From: Brenneria nigrifluens DSM 30175 = ATCC 13028 | Lineage (GTDB): Bacteria > Pseudomonadota > Gammaproteobacteria > Enterobacterales > Enterobacteriaceae | Length of the DNA: 64,000 nt | Assembly: GCF_005484965.1 (NCBI RefSeq) | Contig: NZ_CP034036.1 | Location: 2,604,001 to 2,668,000 of the forward strand | Direction of reading: 5' to 3' | Shown: piece by piece, positions 1 through 7,434 of the stretch | How the letters are laid out: each line of letters opens with the position of its first letter | How positions within the stretch are numbered: position 1 is the stretch's first letter | Program-made: the position numbers and the translations under genes | The notes under the pieces: model-generated | Told to the model about the DNA's origin: nothing | Seen by the model: the letters and a program-made list of their open reading frames with translations, nothing else | The model's database searches: none

Positions 1-127
1 GCACCATTGTGAAGCGCCCCCATCCGATATTCTTTCCGAGAAACATCCAGAAATCGAACTGGAAATTTGCGCTTAGATAAAGCCCTCCTGGCTGAAAAAC
101 TGCCGTCTGTACCTTTGCCTGTTTCAT
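1..127 (-). CDS. Phage tail/baseplate protein, N-terminal fragment
   Basis: An open frame begins with ATG at 127 and runs 42 codons off the window edge without a stop. It starts MKQAKVQTAVFQPGG and follows an AGAGG ribosome site. It lies 14 bp downstream of the spike gene in the same direction, so it belongs to the baseplate operon. Too little is visible to name it; a baseplate component is the expectation at this position. Confidence 0.6.
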   Translation of the reverse strand, partial: MKQAKVQTAVFQPGGLYLSANFQFDFWMFLGKNIGWGRFTMV

Positions 128-140
128 TTTGGTTCCTCTG

Positions 141-803
141 TTATTGCGGGCCATTGGTGTTGCTTCCGCCGCGCTCAACGCCGCTATGGACGTGGTTGTC
201 AAAATCAATATCGCCCACGGACAGACCGCCAGCGGTGACCTCAGTTCGACCGTTTAATGTCGTTTTGCCGTTGTGTGTCACGCCCTCATGCGAAACCGTC
301 AACGAAACGCCGCCACATGTCAGGGTTATCCCGTTGTCTGTCAGGTGAATGCGTACCGAACCATCGCGATTACCCATACCCATACCGGATGTAGGCAGAT
401 CGGGAATGGCTGTTTTCAGCGATCGATAGCCGGGGGAGAAAAACGCATCGCTGGCACTGAACATACGCATATTATGCGGCGCGACAGGCCCGCCCTGATC
501 AAGCCATGTATCGATCGCCCGTTGGCTAAAATGGATAACGCCCTCAGTCCCGACGGGTAATTCATGGAAAACAGTCCATTCTTTCGTGCCGGAAAAATTA
601 ACAGGCACATTCTCAATAATTGATAGTGTTTCAAATGAATCGCCGTTTTTGCGTTGAATTCCGCATTCAACCTGCGCACGCTGATTATCAGGATTGTATG
701 AAATGATCTTTCCCGGAAGACACACCATAAGGCGCGATACAGTGGCTAATTTGGCCGCTTCAATGGCTTCATATAGCGGGTTTTCCCTCTTTGTCGAATC
801 CAT
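141..803 (-). CDS. Gp138-type membrane-puncturing spike protein
   Basis: This 220-aa protein fits the Gp138 family, whose N-terminal OB-fold sits under the baseplate hub and whose C-terminal beta-helix pierces the outer membrane. The N-terminal part contains an OB-like region with ISYNPDNQRAQVE. The C-terminal part is a repetitive beta-rich stretch (DGSVRIHLTDNGITLTCGG then SLTVSHEGVTHNGKTTLNG) ending in a His-containing tail, DNHVHSG. I chose ATG 803, which overlaps the upstream stop as TGATG, over a TTG one codon earlier. Context between hub and later baseplate genes supports the call. Confidence 0.8.
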   Translation of the reverse strand: MDSTKRENPLYEAIEAAKLATVSRLMVCLPGKIISYNPDNQRAQVECGIQRKNGDSFETLSIIENVPVNFSGTKEWTVFHELPVGTEGVIHFSQRAIDTWLDQGGPVAPHNMRMFSASDAFFSPGYRSLKTAIPDLPTSGMGMGNRDGSVRIHLTDNGITLTCGGVSLTVSHEGVTHNGKTTLNGRTEVTAGGLSVGDIDFDNHVHSGVERGGSNTNGPQ

Positions 804-1693
804 CAATAAACCCTCCCGTTTTCAAACCGCAAGTTCGCTGAAATTGTCGTTTTCCACAGGTCGCCGTAGAAATCCCCCTGATGCATGGTTGCAAGAACGG
901 CAAACTTCCCAATGCTGCGCTGTTTCTTAGATGCCTCACCTTCGCCAGGGCGGTAAACATCGCTGAATCCGTATGTTTCGAACTCTGAATAAACATCAAC
1001 CCAATCCAAAATGCGGATGCGGTGATCAAGTTTGACGTCAACCTCTATCTCTCCGATGTATATTCTCGGTACACCTTCCATACCATTAAATGCCCGTACC
1101 TCATGGGTAACATTACGAGAACGCCCATTCCTAAAAATAACTATCCGCGTGCTCTCAAAGAACCAATCAAAATCATAAATCCTTTTCAATTCGTTCATTT
1201 CATAGATAGCACTTCCAACACGCGTCTCACCGTAAATTGCAGGGGTAAGATCTGAGAAATCCCCAATAATATCTATGTCAGTTTGAAACACGCTGGCAAC
1301 ATCACGAATTATCTCTATTGCCGGTGTATTATTTCCCCACGTTTTATTGACCGACGCCTTACGCCATCGGTCGAAATGACTCCAGCAATAGAAGCGAATA
1401 TATGTGGACGGGCCATCTTTCCCGGTTTCGATGTTGTTTATCTGCCCCCTGAAAATTAATCCGTTACTATCGTTATAACCAGCATAAAGAAATAGCTGAT
1501 CATACTCTCTGTATATGCGCCTGCGCGTTTCCCGCGATATGCCATACATGGATATATTGGCGCTGGCTTCATGGTTGTTTGGTGATCCGGCTACAGAAAA
1601 ACGGATTTGCATGGGTGGTTCATAAATTAAGTCTTCGCCTCCCATGCTTGATTTTATTATCAGCTTGTAGCTTCTTCCAAAAATCACGCTCAT
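803..1693 (-). CDS. Phage baseplate hub protein
   Basis: This 296-aa protein lies between the baseplate plug and the spike, the usual place of the hub protein in such contractile-tailed phages. It is rich in beta-strand pattern and aromatic residues and has no signal peptide or membrane segment. The start at 1693 gives an ATGA overlap with the preceding gene, so translation is probably coupled. The family assignment rests mainly on position and size; I see no catalytic motif. Confidence 0.6.
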   Translation of the reverse strand: MSVIFGRSYKLIIKSSMGGEDLIYEPPMQIRFSVAGSPNNHEASANISMYGISRETRRRIYREYDQLFLYAGYNDSNGLIFRGQINNIETGKDGPSTYIRFYCWSHFDRWRKASVNKTWGNNTPAIEIIRDVASVFQTDIDIIGDFSDLTPAIYGETRVGSAIYEMNELKRIYDFDWFFESTRIVIFRNGRSRNVTHEVRAFNGMEGVPRIYIGEIEVDVKLDHRIRILDWVDVYSEFETYGFSDVYRPGEGEASKKQRSIGKFAVLATMHQGDFYGDLWKTTISANLRFENGRVY

Positions 1694-1977
1694 GACGGAT
1701 ACCATACCAAGTTATTCTTCTCCCCAAGATTGGCGAGCGTTGGCGTTTCGCCTTCCAGCACGATTTTACCAATACGGGTATTCAGTCCAGCCAGTAGATT
1801 TATGCCAACATGCAGCGCCCTTCCCAGTGCGATCGGGTTGTTGTCCGCATCGCGGATATCCACCACAAAATAGCTATACCGGGTTAACCAGCGGACACGA
1901 AAGGCGAGATTATTGTTACCCAACTGAACGGAAAACTCCTGGTCAGTTACAGAATTAATTAACGGAATGATATTCAC
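1690..1977 (-). CDS. Phage baseplate plug protein
   Basis: A 95-aa protein starting MNIIPLINSVTDQEFSVQLG, the pattern of the small baseplate plug family, in which short beta-rich proteins follow the Dit-like gene. It overlaps both neighbours by 4 bp (ATGA at each end), showing tight translational coupling. The plug is thought to seal the tail tube at the hub before contraction. Identification is by size, N-terminal pattern and order. Confidence 0.65.
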   Translation of the reverse strand: MNIIPLINSVTDQEFSVQLGNNNLAFRVRWLTRYSYFVVDIRDADNNPIALGRALHVGINLLAGLNTRIGKIVLEGETPTLANLGEKNNLVWYPS

Positions 1978-2621
1978 TGTAACGATACCTCGCCTCTATT
2001 GATTGTTGCCTGCCCTTGTGTGGCTGCTGTGTCGTTTTGTGGCAGGTTTGCATTTGTTACATCTGCGCTGCGATTGGCATTAATTAGAACCAACTGACGC
2101 ATTTCAACCACCAGTTCAAGCCCACCCTCGTTCTCTTTATTGCGCTGCTTTCTTGTGTTGGTAATGATCATGTTGTCATAAGACGCGCCGGCGGAATCAA
2201 TGACCGTGAGAATTTCGCTGTTTCGCTGTGACCATCGCATTCCGTCTAACGCCTCTTGCGACCGTTTGTTTCCTGATGCTGTAACAGAAAGACCAATGCT
2301 TGCGGCGACACCCGCCAGCGCTGCCGTTCCGCCACCAAGCAGCGAGCCGACGGCACCAGCGGCCACACCCGCACCAATCCCACCCAGCGCTGAAAACTGG
2401 CCCGCCTGCGCCATTAATGACTTAACCGGGTTATCAGAGATCGCCACTGTCATAATCAATACCAATGGGCGTGTAATGGCGTTGTCGTTGGCGGTATACC
2501 CGTTTTCAAGGGGGTATTCACTAACCACGGTAGGAAGTTCGCTAGATTCTTCCAGAATGGCATCAAAAAAAATCCCGCGTATTTGTGGGCGGGATTTGTT
2601 GAATATTCCGACAATGCTCAT
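1974..2621 (-). CDS. Dit-like baseplate/distal tail protein
   Basis: A 215-aa protein with a beta-rich N-terminal region, a Gly/Ala-rich hydrophobic stretch at about residues 77-112, and a second folded region containing GASYDNMIITN that resembles Dit-like phage tail proteins. It starts with ATG 2621 overlapping the tape-measure stop (ATGA). In contractile tails this position joins tube end to baseplate. The Gly/Ala stretch could act as a flexible insert or membrane-active segment; that part is inference. Confidence 0.6.
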   Translation of the reverse strand: MSIVGIFNKSRPQIRGIFFDAILEESSELPTVVSEYPLENGYTANDNAITRPLVLIMTVAISDNPVKSLMAQAGQFSALGGIGAGVAAGAVGSLLGGGTAALAGVAASIGLSVTASGNKRSQEALDGMRWSQRNSEILTVIDSAGASYDNMIITNTRKQRNKENEGGLELVVEMRQLVLINANRSADVTNANLPQNDTAATQGQATINRGEVSLQ

Positions 2622-4363
2622 TGGATATCAGACTCCTGTGATAATTTCAGGTTTCGTCCGGCTTCCGCCAACCCCTCTCTGGTTCCTTCCCTTGCCCCCT
2701 GTCGAGCAGCTTCCTTGACCGCAGTCGGATCAGACGCCCCTCTTGCATCAACGGTGGAATGAACGGTTACGGTGGTTTCTCTTGATGAATTTCGACTTAA
2801 AAACTGCTGGTCAAATTTCTGCTTGTCGTTGTAATACCCCATCGTTCTATCGTAATAATCCAACCCAAAATTAGAATCTACGACACCAGCTATTCGTTGT
2901 GGCTGAACGTACCCCTTGCCATTTTCATGATCGATGATTCCCTGCATGAGACGAACCATCATTTGCTTGTCGTTATAATTTAACCTCTCGTTTCGACCTT
3001 TTCCGATGGAGCGAGAAAGTTGCTCGGCGTAGGCAGCAACATTATTACCATCAGATGCTGGTGCGTAGGTTTTGATTATCTCATCAATGGTGTCCTTCCC
3101 TCGGCCGAAATACAGGCCAAGCTGTTGATAGAGAGCCTCAATACCCTCATCCATAGATGAAAAGACAGCAAAACGACCATTCGTTCCACTTTCCTTTCTG
3201 GCCCCTTTTTGCCCCATGAAATTCAAGTTTCCCGGATTGTTATTCCGTATTCCTCTTGGAGCGGCATTGCCTGGGATATCATTTGCGTTGGGATTGGGTC
3301 CTGTAGGCATTCTTACTGGACGCTGAGGAACTAGGTTGTCTTTCAGGCCAAAGAACCCAAGAAAATCACTGTACGGATAATTAATATTTTCATTGAGCCA
3401 CCTTCCCGCCTGACGCTTGTTATAATCCCAAGAAGATGAGGCGCTATCTTTTATATTGTCGAAATCATTATAAAAATATTCCGCATAAGCCGCAGCGCCA
3501 AGAATGGGTAGATTGCTAAGAAACATCTTCCCTCCTTTTTGTGCTGCATTTATTGCAACAAGTATCGCTATGCCCTTAGCGGCCTGCTCAAGATATGGCA
3601 TGGCTTGATCTAATTTTTCAACAATCCCTTGTTTATTATCCATTAACCATTTATCGGCACGACTTGCCAGATCTGTTAATTTTGGAGTCAACCTTTCACT
3701 TATTGAGTTACCCAACCCTTCCAAGTTTGTTGTTAAATTCTGAACCGCCGTATTATATTCATCAGCAATTCGTATTGTTTCAGGAGTGATAACTCTCCCT
3801 CTCTTGTTATATTCTTCAAATTGCTGCATAACCCAATCAGGGCCTTTTGATAAAACATCCTGCTCCGTGACATTGAATCCAAGCCTTTTTGCAAACTTTG
3901 TCAACGCGTCAGGGTTGTTAGACAGCTTCTGCATTTGCGTTGCCGCCCACATAAGCCCAGATTGGGAGTCTTGCAAATCGCCCAACTCATAAGGATTGAT
4001 CCCGGCATTTCTCAGCGCTTCCTTACTGATTCGACCTTCCCTTGCATCATCCCTGAGTGCGTTTATTTTCTCTATTGCACTCATTGCGTCCTTAACGTTG
4101 CCGCCCATAGACTCAAAGGCATAGCCCCAGCGGAGAACGTTGTTAGGGTCAATAATATTTCGCTTAGAGAAGCGATCCAGTTCAGAGACAAAACCCGCAA
4201 ATTGTCGCGTCAGTTTATCGAATCCAAAGCCAGCAGTAAGCGCTGATGCCATTTGCAGCATGTTATCAGTGACGCCTTTAAATGCTGCCCTTGCCTGATC
4301 AAAACTTTTTGCATCGGTTTCTAAACCAAGTGAAACCAATAGTTCATCTATAGTTTGTGCCAT
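2618..4363 (-). CDS. Tail tape measure protein with C-terminal muramidase-like domain
   Basis: At 581 aa this is short for a tape measure, predicting a short tail by the usual length rule. Residues 1-60 have the helical tape-measure N-terminus, and 262-295 are hydrophobic. Residues about 370-485 start RGIRNNNPGNLNF, the opening motif of virion-associated peptidoglycan-cleaving domains, and continue with FAVFSSMDEGIEALYQQL. The tape measure would carry the lytic domain into the periplasm during infection. The last residues are Arg/Glu-rich helix. The gene is separated from the tail chaperone by the immI-like cassette, which is unusual because the two are normally adjacent. Confidence 0.85.
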   Translation of the reverse strand: MAQTIDELLVSLGLETDAKSFDQARAAFKGVTDNMLQMASALTAGFGFDKLTRQFAGFVSELDRFSKRNIIDPNNVLRWGYAFESMGGNVKDAMSAIEKINALRDDAREGRISKEALRNAGINPYELGDLQDSQSGLMWAATQMQKLSNNPDALTKFAKRLGFNVTEQDVLSKGPDWVMQQFEEYNKRGRVITPETIRIADEYNTAVQNLTTNLEGLGNSISERLTPKLTDLASRADKWLMDNKQGIVEKLDQAMPYLEQAAKGIAILVAINAAQKGGKMFLSNLPILGAAAYAEYFYNDFDNIKDSASSSWDYNKRQAGRWLNENINYPYSDFLGFFGLKDNLVPQRPVRMPTGPNPNANDIPGNAAPRGIRNNNPGNLNFMGQKGARKESGTNGRFAVFSSMDEGIEALYQQLGLYFGRGKDTIDEIIKTYAPASDGNNVAAYAEQLSRSIGKGRNERLNYNDKQMMVRLMQGIIDHENGKGYVQPQRIAGVVDSNFGLDYYDRTMGYYNDKQKFDQQFLSRNSSRETTVTVHSTVDARGASDPTAVKEAARQGAREGTREGLAEAGRNLKLSQESDIQ

Positions 4364-4502
4364 TGTGCTATTACCTTCTTAGAAATAGAGCCTGCCACAT
4401 AGGAGAACCAGCCCAAAGAGGCAGCACAGACCATACCGGCTTCCTCAGGCTCTATTCCTAAACAGGTTCTTTGGTGGATTTTGCGCATGTGGTGCGCGGA
4501 TG

Positions 4503-4530
4503 TAAAAAATCCCGCCATATGACGGGATCT
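4503..4530 (-). terminator. Rho-independent terminator after secreted moron gene
   Basis: Read on the minus strand, the arms ATCCCG (4523-4528) and CGGGAT (4509-4514) form a hairpin followed by a T-run at 4504-4509. It separates the 121-aa secreted protein gene from the tape measure, so the latter probably needs antiterminated late transcription. Confidence 0.75.
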
Positions 4531-4555
4531 TGTTAAATTTATTCTTAGTAAGAAC

Positions 4556-4921
4556 TCACCAAGTATTGACACTTATCGGAATTAATTTGAATGATTTTAT
4601 TTCTTCACTATATTGTATACGTCCGTTTAAAGAAAAATCATATTCACCTGTTGATATATTATTCACGCTGGCAGGCCAAAAATCATAGACATCAACGACG
4701 ACCCCTCTTTTGTCTATTGCAGATAATTTCATCTCAATACCAATAGGAACATTACAATTATTTATAACTGTCGCAGCGCCCTTTAGGTATTTGTCTTTTC
4801 CATGCCCATCTACAAATTTAGCATTAAATTCTTTTACTGATATGTCTTTTATGCTGCACGACAACTCATCAGCGTTTGCCATACTGGAAACAAATAACAG
4901 GATAAAAATAAGCACCCTCAC
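4556..4921 (-). CDS. Small secreted protein of unknown function (moron)
   Basis: I place the start at GTG 4921, preceded by GAGGGCAAGGAT, giving a 121-aa protein. It begins MRVLIFILLFVSSMANA, a signal peptide with an expected cut after ANA, followed by DELSCSI. Two cysteines in the mature part could form a disulfide. No lipobox is visible. The base composition is more AT-rich than the flanking tail genes, and the gene ends at its own terminator. These are typical signs of a lysogenic-conversion moron. The fold and role are unknown; superinfection exclusion at the periplasm is one possibility. Confidence 0.6.
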   Translation of the reverse strand: MRVLIFILLFVSSMANADELSCSIKDISVKEFNAKFVDGHGKDKYLKGAATVINNCNVPIGIEMKLSAIDKRGVVVDVYDFWPASVNNISTGEYDFSLNGRIQYSEEIKSFKLIPISVNTW

Positions 4922-4994
4922 ATCCTTGCCCTCAACCAGTAATATTCGGAAACATCCTACCACCGGTTGACGCGCCGATCACCATACCAGCAAC

Positions 4995-5020
4995 GAAAAA
5001 ACCCGCAGCTAAGCGGGTTG
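4995..5020 (-). terminator. Rho-independent terminator after KilAC gene
   Basis: On the minus strand AACCCGC (5019-5013) pairs with GCGGGTT (5006-5000) and is followed by six T residues. It closes the arc-ant-KilAC operon. Confidence 0.8.
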
Positions 5021-5037
5021 GATTCATTAATCGGCTG

Positions 5038-5772
5038 TTACGCAGCCACGCCGCTCACTCCAAGCATTTTAGAAATCTTAGCAATGCCCTTAGCGGTTAC
5101 GAGCGCCTGTTCAACTATCTTCTCGCTACCATCCGAACGGGAAACGGTCGTCACTTTATGTTCCAGATAACCAGACTGGATCTTGTCCTGATATCCCAGC
5201 CACGCCTTGCCGCCGGCACGCCGGTAAATCCAGTGCTGCTCCGACAGGGTTTTGAACAAGAACTTCGGCTGAACCTGCAAATGCTTCGCTGCGTCGGTAA
5301 TGCACATGCTACCCTCTGCTTTGGTGGCGATACGGTCGAACGCCTCCACATCCGGACGCATCTCGTCAACCTGGTGCGTCAGCGTGATGACTTTTTCAGA
5401 ATAGGTAAGCAAAGCTCCGCGCAGAAACTCAGGGTTGTTAAGCGCAACCATAGGATCGGCCGTTGGCCTGCTTAACGATTTTAGCTTCTCCAGAACTGAG
5501 CGACGAACTGCTTTTGATTCACGCATGCCGATAAGGGTCATCTGATCCATATTCAGAATGGTGTAGTAGGTTTTATGCCCTGTTTTACCAACTACGAAAT
5601 TTTCGTAGTTTAAATCTTCACCAATTTCATCATTAACTCGTGCGTGAAAATCAGATGGTCGAACAGGTTTTTCACCAGCCTCTTTACGGGATGGGTTAAT
5701 AATGTTGTTCAGGAAGTCCAGACTGGACATAGTGACAACACCATTAGGTACTGCTAAAGTAGATTTAGTCAT
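5038..5772 (-). CDS. Phage antirepressor, KilAC domain
   Basis: A 244-aa protein. The N-terminal half includes LNYENFVVGKTGHKTYYTILNMDQ and MRESKAVRRSVLEKL, typical of phage Rha/antirepressor N-terminal domains. The C-terminal half (about residues 135-235, ITDAAKHLQVQPKFLFKTL then WIYRRAGG) is the KilAC DNA-binding domain. It is the last gene of the minus-strand operon that begins with the Arc-like and Ant-like genes, so two antirepressor-type proteins are made from one unit. Its exact target is not visible. Confidence 0.85.
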   Translation of the reverse strand: MTKSTLAVPNGVVTMSSLDFLNNIINPSRKEAGEKPVRPSDFHARVNDEIGEDLNYENFVVGKTGHKTYYTILNMDQMTLIGMRESKAVRRSVLEKLKSLSRPTADPMVALNNPEFLRGALLTYSEKVITLTHQVDEMRPDVEAFDRIATKAEGSMCITDAAKHLQVQPKFLFKTLSEQHWIYRRAGGKAWLGYQDKIQSGYLEHKVTTVSRSDGSEKIVEQALVTAKGIAKISKMLGVSGVAA

Positions 5773-5801
5773 TTATTTGCCTTTTTGACTAATTGATAGA
5801 T

Positions 5802-5824
5802 GCCAGTAGCTGAACCCTACTGGC
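5802..5824. repeat. Hairpin between ant and KilAC genes
   Basis: GCCAGTAG (5802-5809) and CTACTGGC (5817-5824) form a perfect 8-bp stem with a 7-nt loop. It lies between two genes of one operon. On the plus strand it is followed by GTTTTCATTT, so it could end antisense transcripts; on the minus strand there is no T-run. Confidence 0.5.
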
Positions 5825-5837
5825 GTTTTCATTTGCA

Positions 5838-6650
5838 CTACTGCAAATTCTTGATTGCTCCAGTCATTTTTTCGAGCATGTCCTCTTTACGCATAACCAC
5901 CCAGCCGTTACGGCGAGCCAGTTCTGTGAAATCATTCAGTGTCAGTACGATTTGATCTTCTCGTAGCGGCAAGGACTGAGCCACCGCACCGTTTGGATGA
6001 AGATACAAAAGCACTCGATTACTTTCAGCAGGTAAAGACCACGAAGCGGGAGCCTTGCCCTGCTCCAACTGACGAGGTAACAATTCGCCATCCAGTGCCA
6101 ACTTATGCACGTATTCGATCGCCAGTGGCAGCAACTCTGGTGCCAACTCGTCAATGCTTGCCACATTAAAGCGCTGGTGAACGTAGCTATACGCCTCTGG
6201 ATACATAATCCCTTTCTTGCCCACCAGCAGGTTTACAGCATCACGTAATGGTGTGCGTTCATCTGTGTTTGTCTTACGGGGATTGGTTACCTGCCCCTTC
6301 GTCCAGTATTCGTAGAGGACGTCATCGCATTCATTCTGATAACGGATAACGCGATCGCGGATCTCGGCTTTAACCTTGTTTGGGCTGATGGTGTTCAGCC
6401 AGGCGGCTAGCTTGCGCAGGGCGAGGCAAATCATCTTCTGAATGCCACCGGCGGTGGGTATAGAGATTTCCTCTATGCCTTTGGAAAACCGCTGTTTCAG
6501 TTTCGTGTACTGCCCCATCCAATCCATACCCATGCCTTCAACAATCGGCTTCATTGGTGCGTACGGTTCGCCGCAGTGATTAACGACGAAAAGATCTGTT
6601 CCATAAAACGGCACATTGATGGCGCATGGTGCTGTTGCTATACTGTTCAT
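5838..6650 (-). CDS. ant: P22 Ant-like antirepressor
   Basis: A 270-aa protein from ATG 6650. Residues 11-110 (VPFYGTDLFVVNHCGEPYAPM, then IEGMGMDW-like and RKLAAWLNTISPNKVK) match the P22 antirepressor N-terminal domain. The C-terminal part is a second regulatory domain. In P22, Ant binds and inactivates phage repressors. The frame is open upstream through the arc-ant spacer, but the spacer is better explained as an antisense-RNA target, so I reject the longer 300-aa start. The ribosome site GGGAAAACC is weak, which fits translation control. It lies 67 bp downstream of arc. Confidence 0.85.
   Translation of the reverse strand: MNSIATAPCAINVPFYGTDLFVVNHCGEPYAPMKPIVEGMGMDWMGQYTKLKQRFSKGIEEISIPTAGGIQKMICLALRKLAAWLNTISPNKVKAEIRDRVIRYQNECDDVLYEYWTKGQVTNPRKTNTDERTPLRDAVNLLVGKKGIMYPEAYSYVHQRFNVASIDELAPELLPLAIEYVHKLALDGELLPRQLEQGKAPASWSLPAESNRVLLYLHPNGAVAQSLPLREDQIVLTLNDFTELARRNGWVVMRKEDMLEKMTGAIKNLQ
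6616..6644 (+). promoter_or_regulatory. Promoter of sar-like antisense RNA
   Basis: TTGATG at 6616-6621 and TATACT at 6639-6644 are separated by exactly 17 bp, with an extended -10 TG at 6636-6637. It lies inside the first codons of ant and points against it, as Psar does in P22. Predicted transcription start is near 6651. Confidence 0.7.
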
Positions 6651-6722
6651 GTTGGTTTTCCCGCAAAGGTTGACTGACAAACAGAAGCCCTGACTATCGC
6701 AAGTAGTCGGGGCTTTCTCATT
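6651..6722 (+). ncRNA. sar: sar-like antisense RNA against ant
   Basis: The predicted RNA of about 72 nt starts just outside the ant start codon and covers the whole arc-ant spacer, including the ant ribosome site. It ends with a 12-bp hairpin (6685-6696 paired with 6704-6715, one wobble) followed by TTCTCATTTTT. P22 sar RNA has the same position, orientation, size and function: it pairs with arc-ant mRNA and blocks Ant synthesis. No sequence identity with P22 sar is claimed; the inference rests on promoter, terminator and location. Confidence 0.7.
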
Positions 6723-6897
6723 TTTGATTCGCATTGGCACGCTGCCCCTTTATGCGATTCATTCTTTCCGTAAGAAGCTTCACCAATTCCCCATTCAGCG
6801 AACGAGAATTAAATTCAGCCTCAGATTCAAAAAACTCCCTCACATCAGACGGCATGCGTAATGGATATGGTGTCGGCCTAACTGTTTTTTGACTCAT
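6718..6897 (-). CDS. Arc-family repressor (Arc-like)
   Basis: A 59-aa protein beginning MSQKTVRPTPYPLRMPSDVR. The PYPLRMP beta-strand and the RSLNGELVKLL helix are the ribbon-helix-helix of the P22 Arc/Mnt family, which bind as dimers of dimers. It is the first gene of the leftward arc-ant-KilAC operon and is divergent from a second Arc-family gene, as in P22 immI. In P22, Arc limits Ant synthesis during lytic growth. Its start codon overlaps the leftmost operator. Confidence 0.85.
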   Translation of the reverse strand: MSQKTVRPTPYPLRMPSDVREFFESEAEFNSRSLNGELVKLLTERMNRIKGQRANANQK

Positions 6898-7017
6898 AAG
6901 GACTCACTATTTTATTCAGATAAACAAGATAATCACCCAAGAGTGGATCATATGGACTCACTTGTCAAGCGAGTATCACCTGATAGACTCCCATTAAGTG
7001 AGTCTTATGGAGTCATA
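6890..7017. promoter_or_regulatory. Operator cluster between arc-like and mnt-like genes
   Basis: The divergent spacer has repeated GACTCA half-sites. The two ends carry near-identical inverted copies: GACTCATAAGGACTCACT at 6891-6908 and its inverted counterpart at 6996-7017. A third site, TCATATGGACTCACTT, is at 6948-6963. GACTC and GAGTC also flank 6986-7004. A plausible rightward promoter is TTGTCA (6962-6967), 16 bp, TAGACT (6984-6989). These are the expected operators for the two ribbon-helix-helix repressors. Confidence 0.7.
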
Positions 7018-7020
7018 TTA

Positions 7021-7419
7021 ATGTCAAGAATAACGCCATACCCTTTACGGATGCCCGCCGAAATGAGAGAGCGGTTAGAAAGTGAGGCTAAGGAATCTGG
7101 CAGAAGCCTTCAGCAGGAAGTGATGAAGCGATTAGAAGTATCTATGGCTCTTGATGAGCTAACAGGGGTTGCTGTGGAATACCTACCAACCTTAGTTGAA
7201 GACCTTCAAGCTGGGATAGAACAAGTCAAGGTGCTGAAATCGGAAAACAACGAACTAAGTAAGAAGTTAAAAAATTTGCAATCAGAAGTATCGGCTTCGT
7301 TTTCCATATCAGGAACAGATCGCTCAAACCTAGCTTTAATGAAGCTAAAGAAGGCGTACGCCCATATATCGTCTGGATTGGATGAGATAAAAAATCTCAT
7401 ACCAGAAGACAGCAAATAG
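7021..7419 (+). CDS. Arc-family repressor (Mnt-like) with coiled-coil C-terminus
   Basis: A 132-aa protein starting MSRITPYPLRMPAEMRERLE at ATG 7021, with GGAG upstream. Residues 1-45 are the ribbon-helix-helix domain (PYPLRMP, then GRSLQQEVMKRLE). Residues about 60-100 have heptad-like spacing (VKVLKSENNELSKKLKNLQ) suggesting a coiled coil for oligomerisation, as in Mnt. It is transcribed away from the arc-ant operon. By P22 analogy it would keep ant silent in the lysogen. A longer frame to 6889 crosses the operators and is unlikely. Confidence 0.8.
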   Translation: MSRITPYPLRMPAEMRERLESEAKESGRSLQQEVMKRLEVSMALDELTGVAVEYLPTLVEDLQAGIEQVKVLKSENNELSKKLKNLQSEVSASFSISGTDRSNLALMKLKKAYAHISSGLDEIKNLIPEDSK

Positions 7420-7434
7420 ACTGCTGTCTCCCGG

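Noticed and set aside
4348..4488. 46-codon minus-strand frame before the tape measure
   Set aside because: No ribosome site, begins right after a terminator and overlaps the tape-measure start; too weak to annotate.
5838..6740. Longer 300-aa version of Ant
   Set aside because: The added codons run through the arc-ant spacer hairpin and the end of arc; ATG 6650 is the P22-like start.
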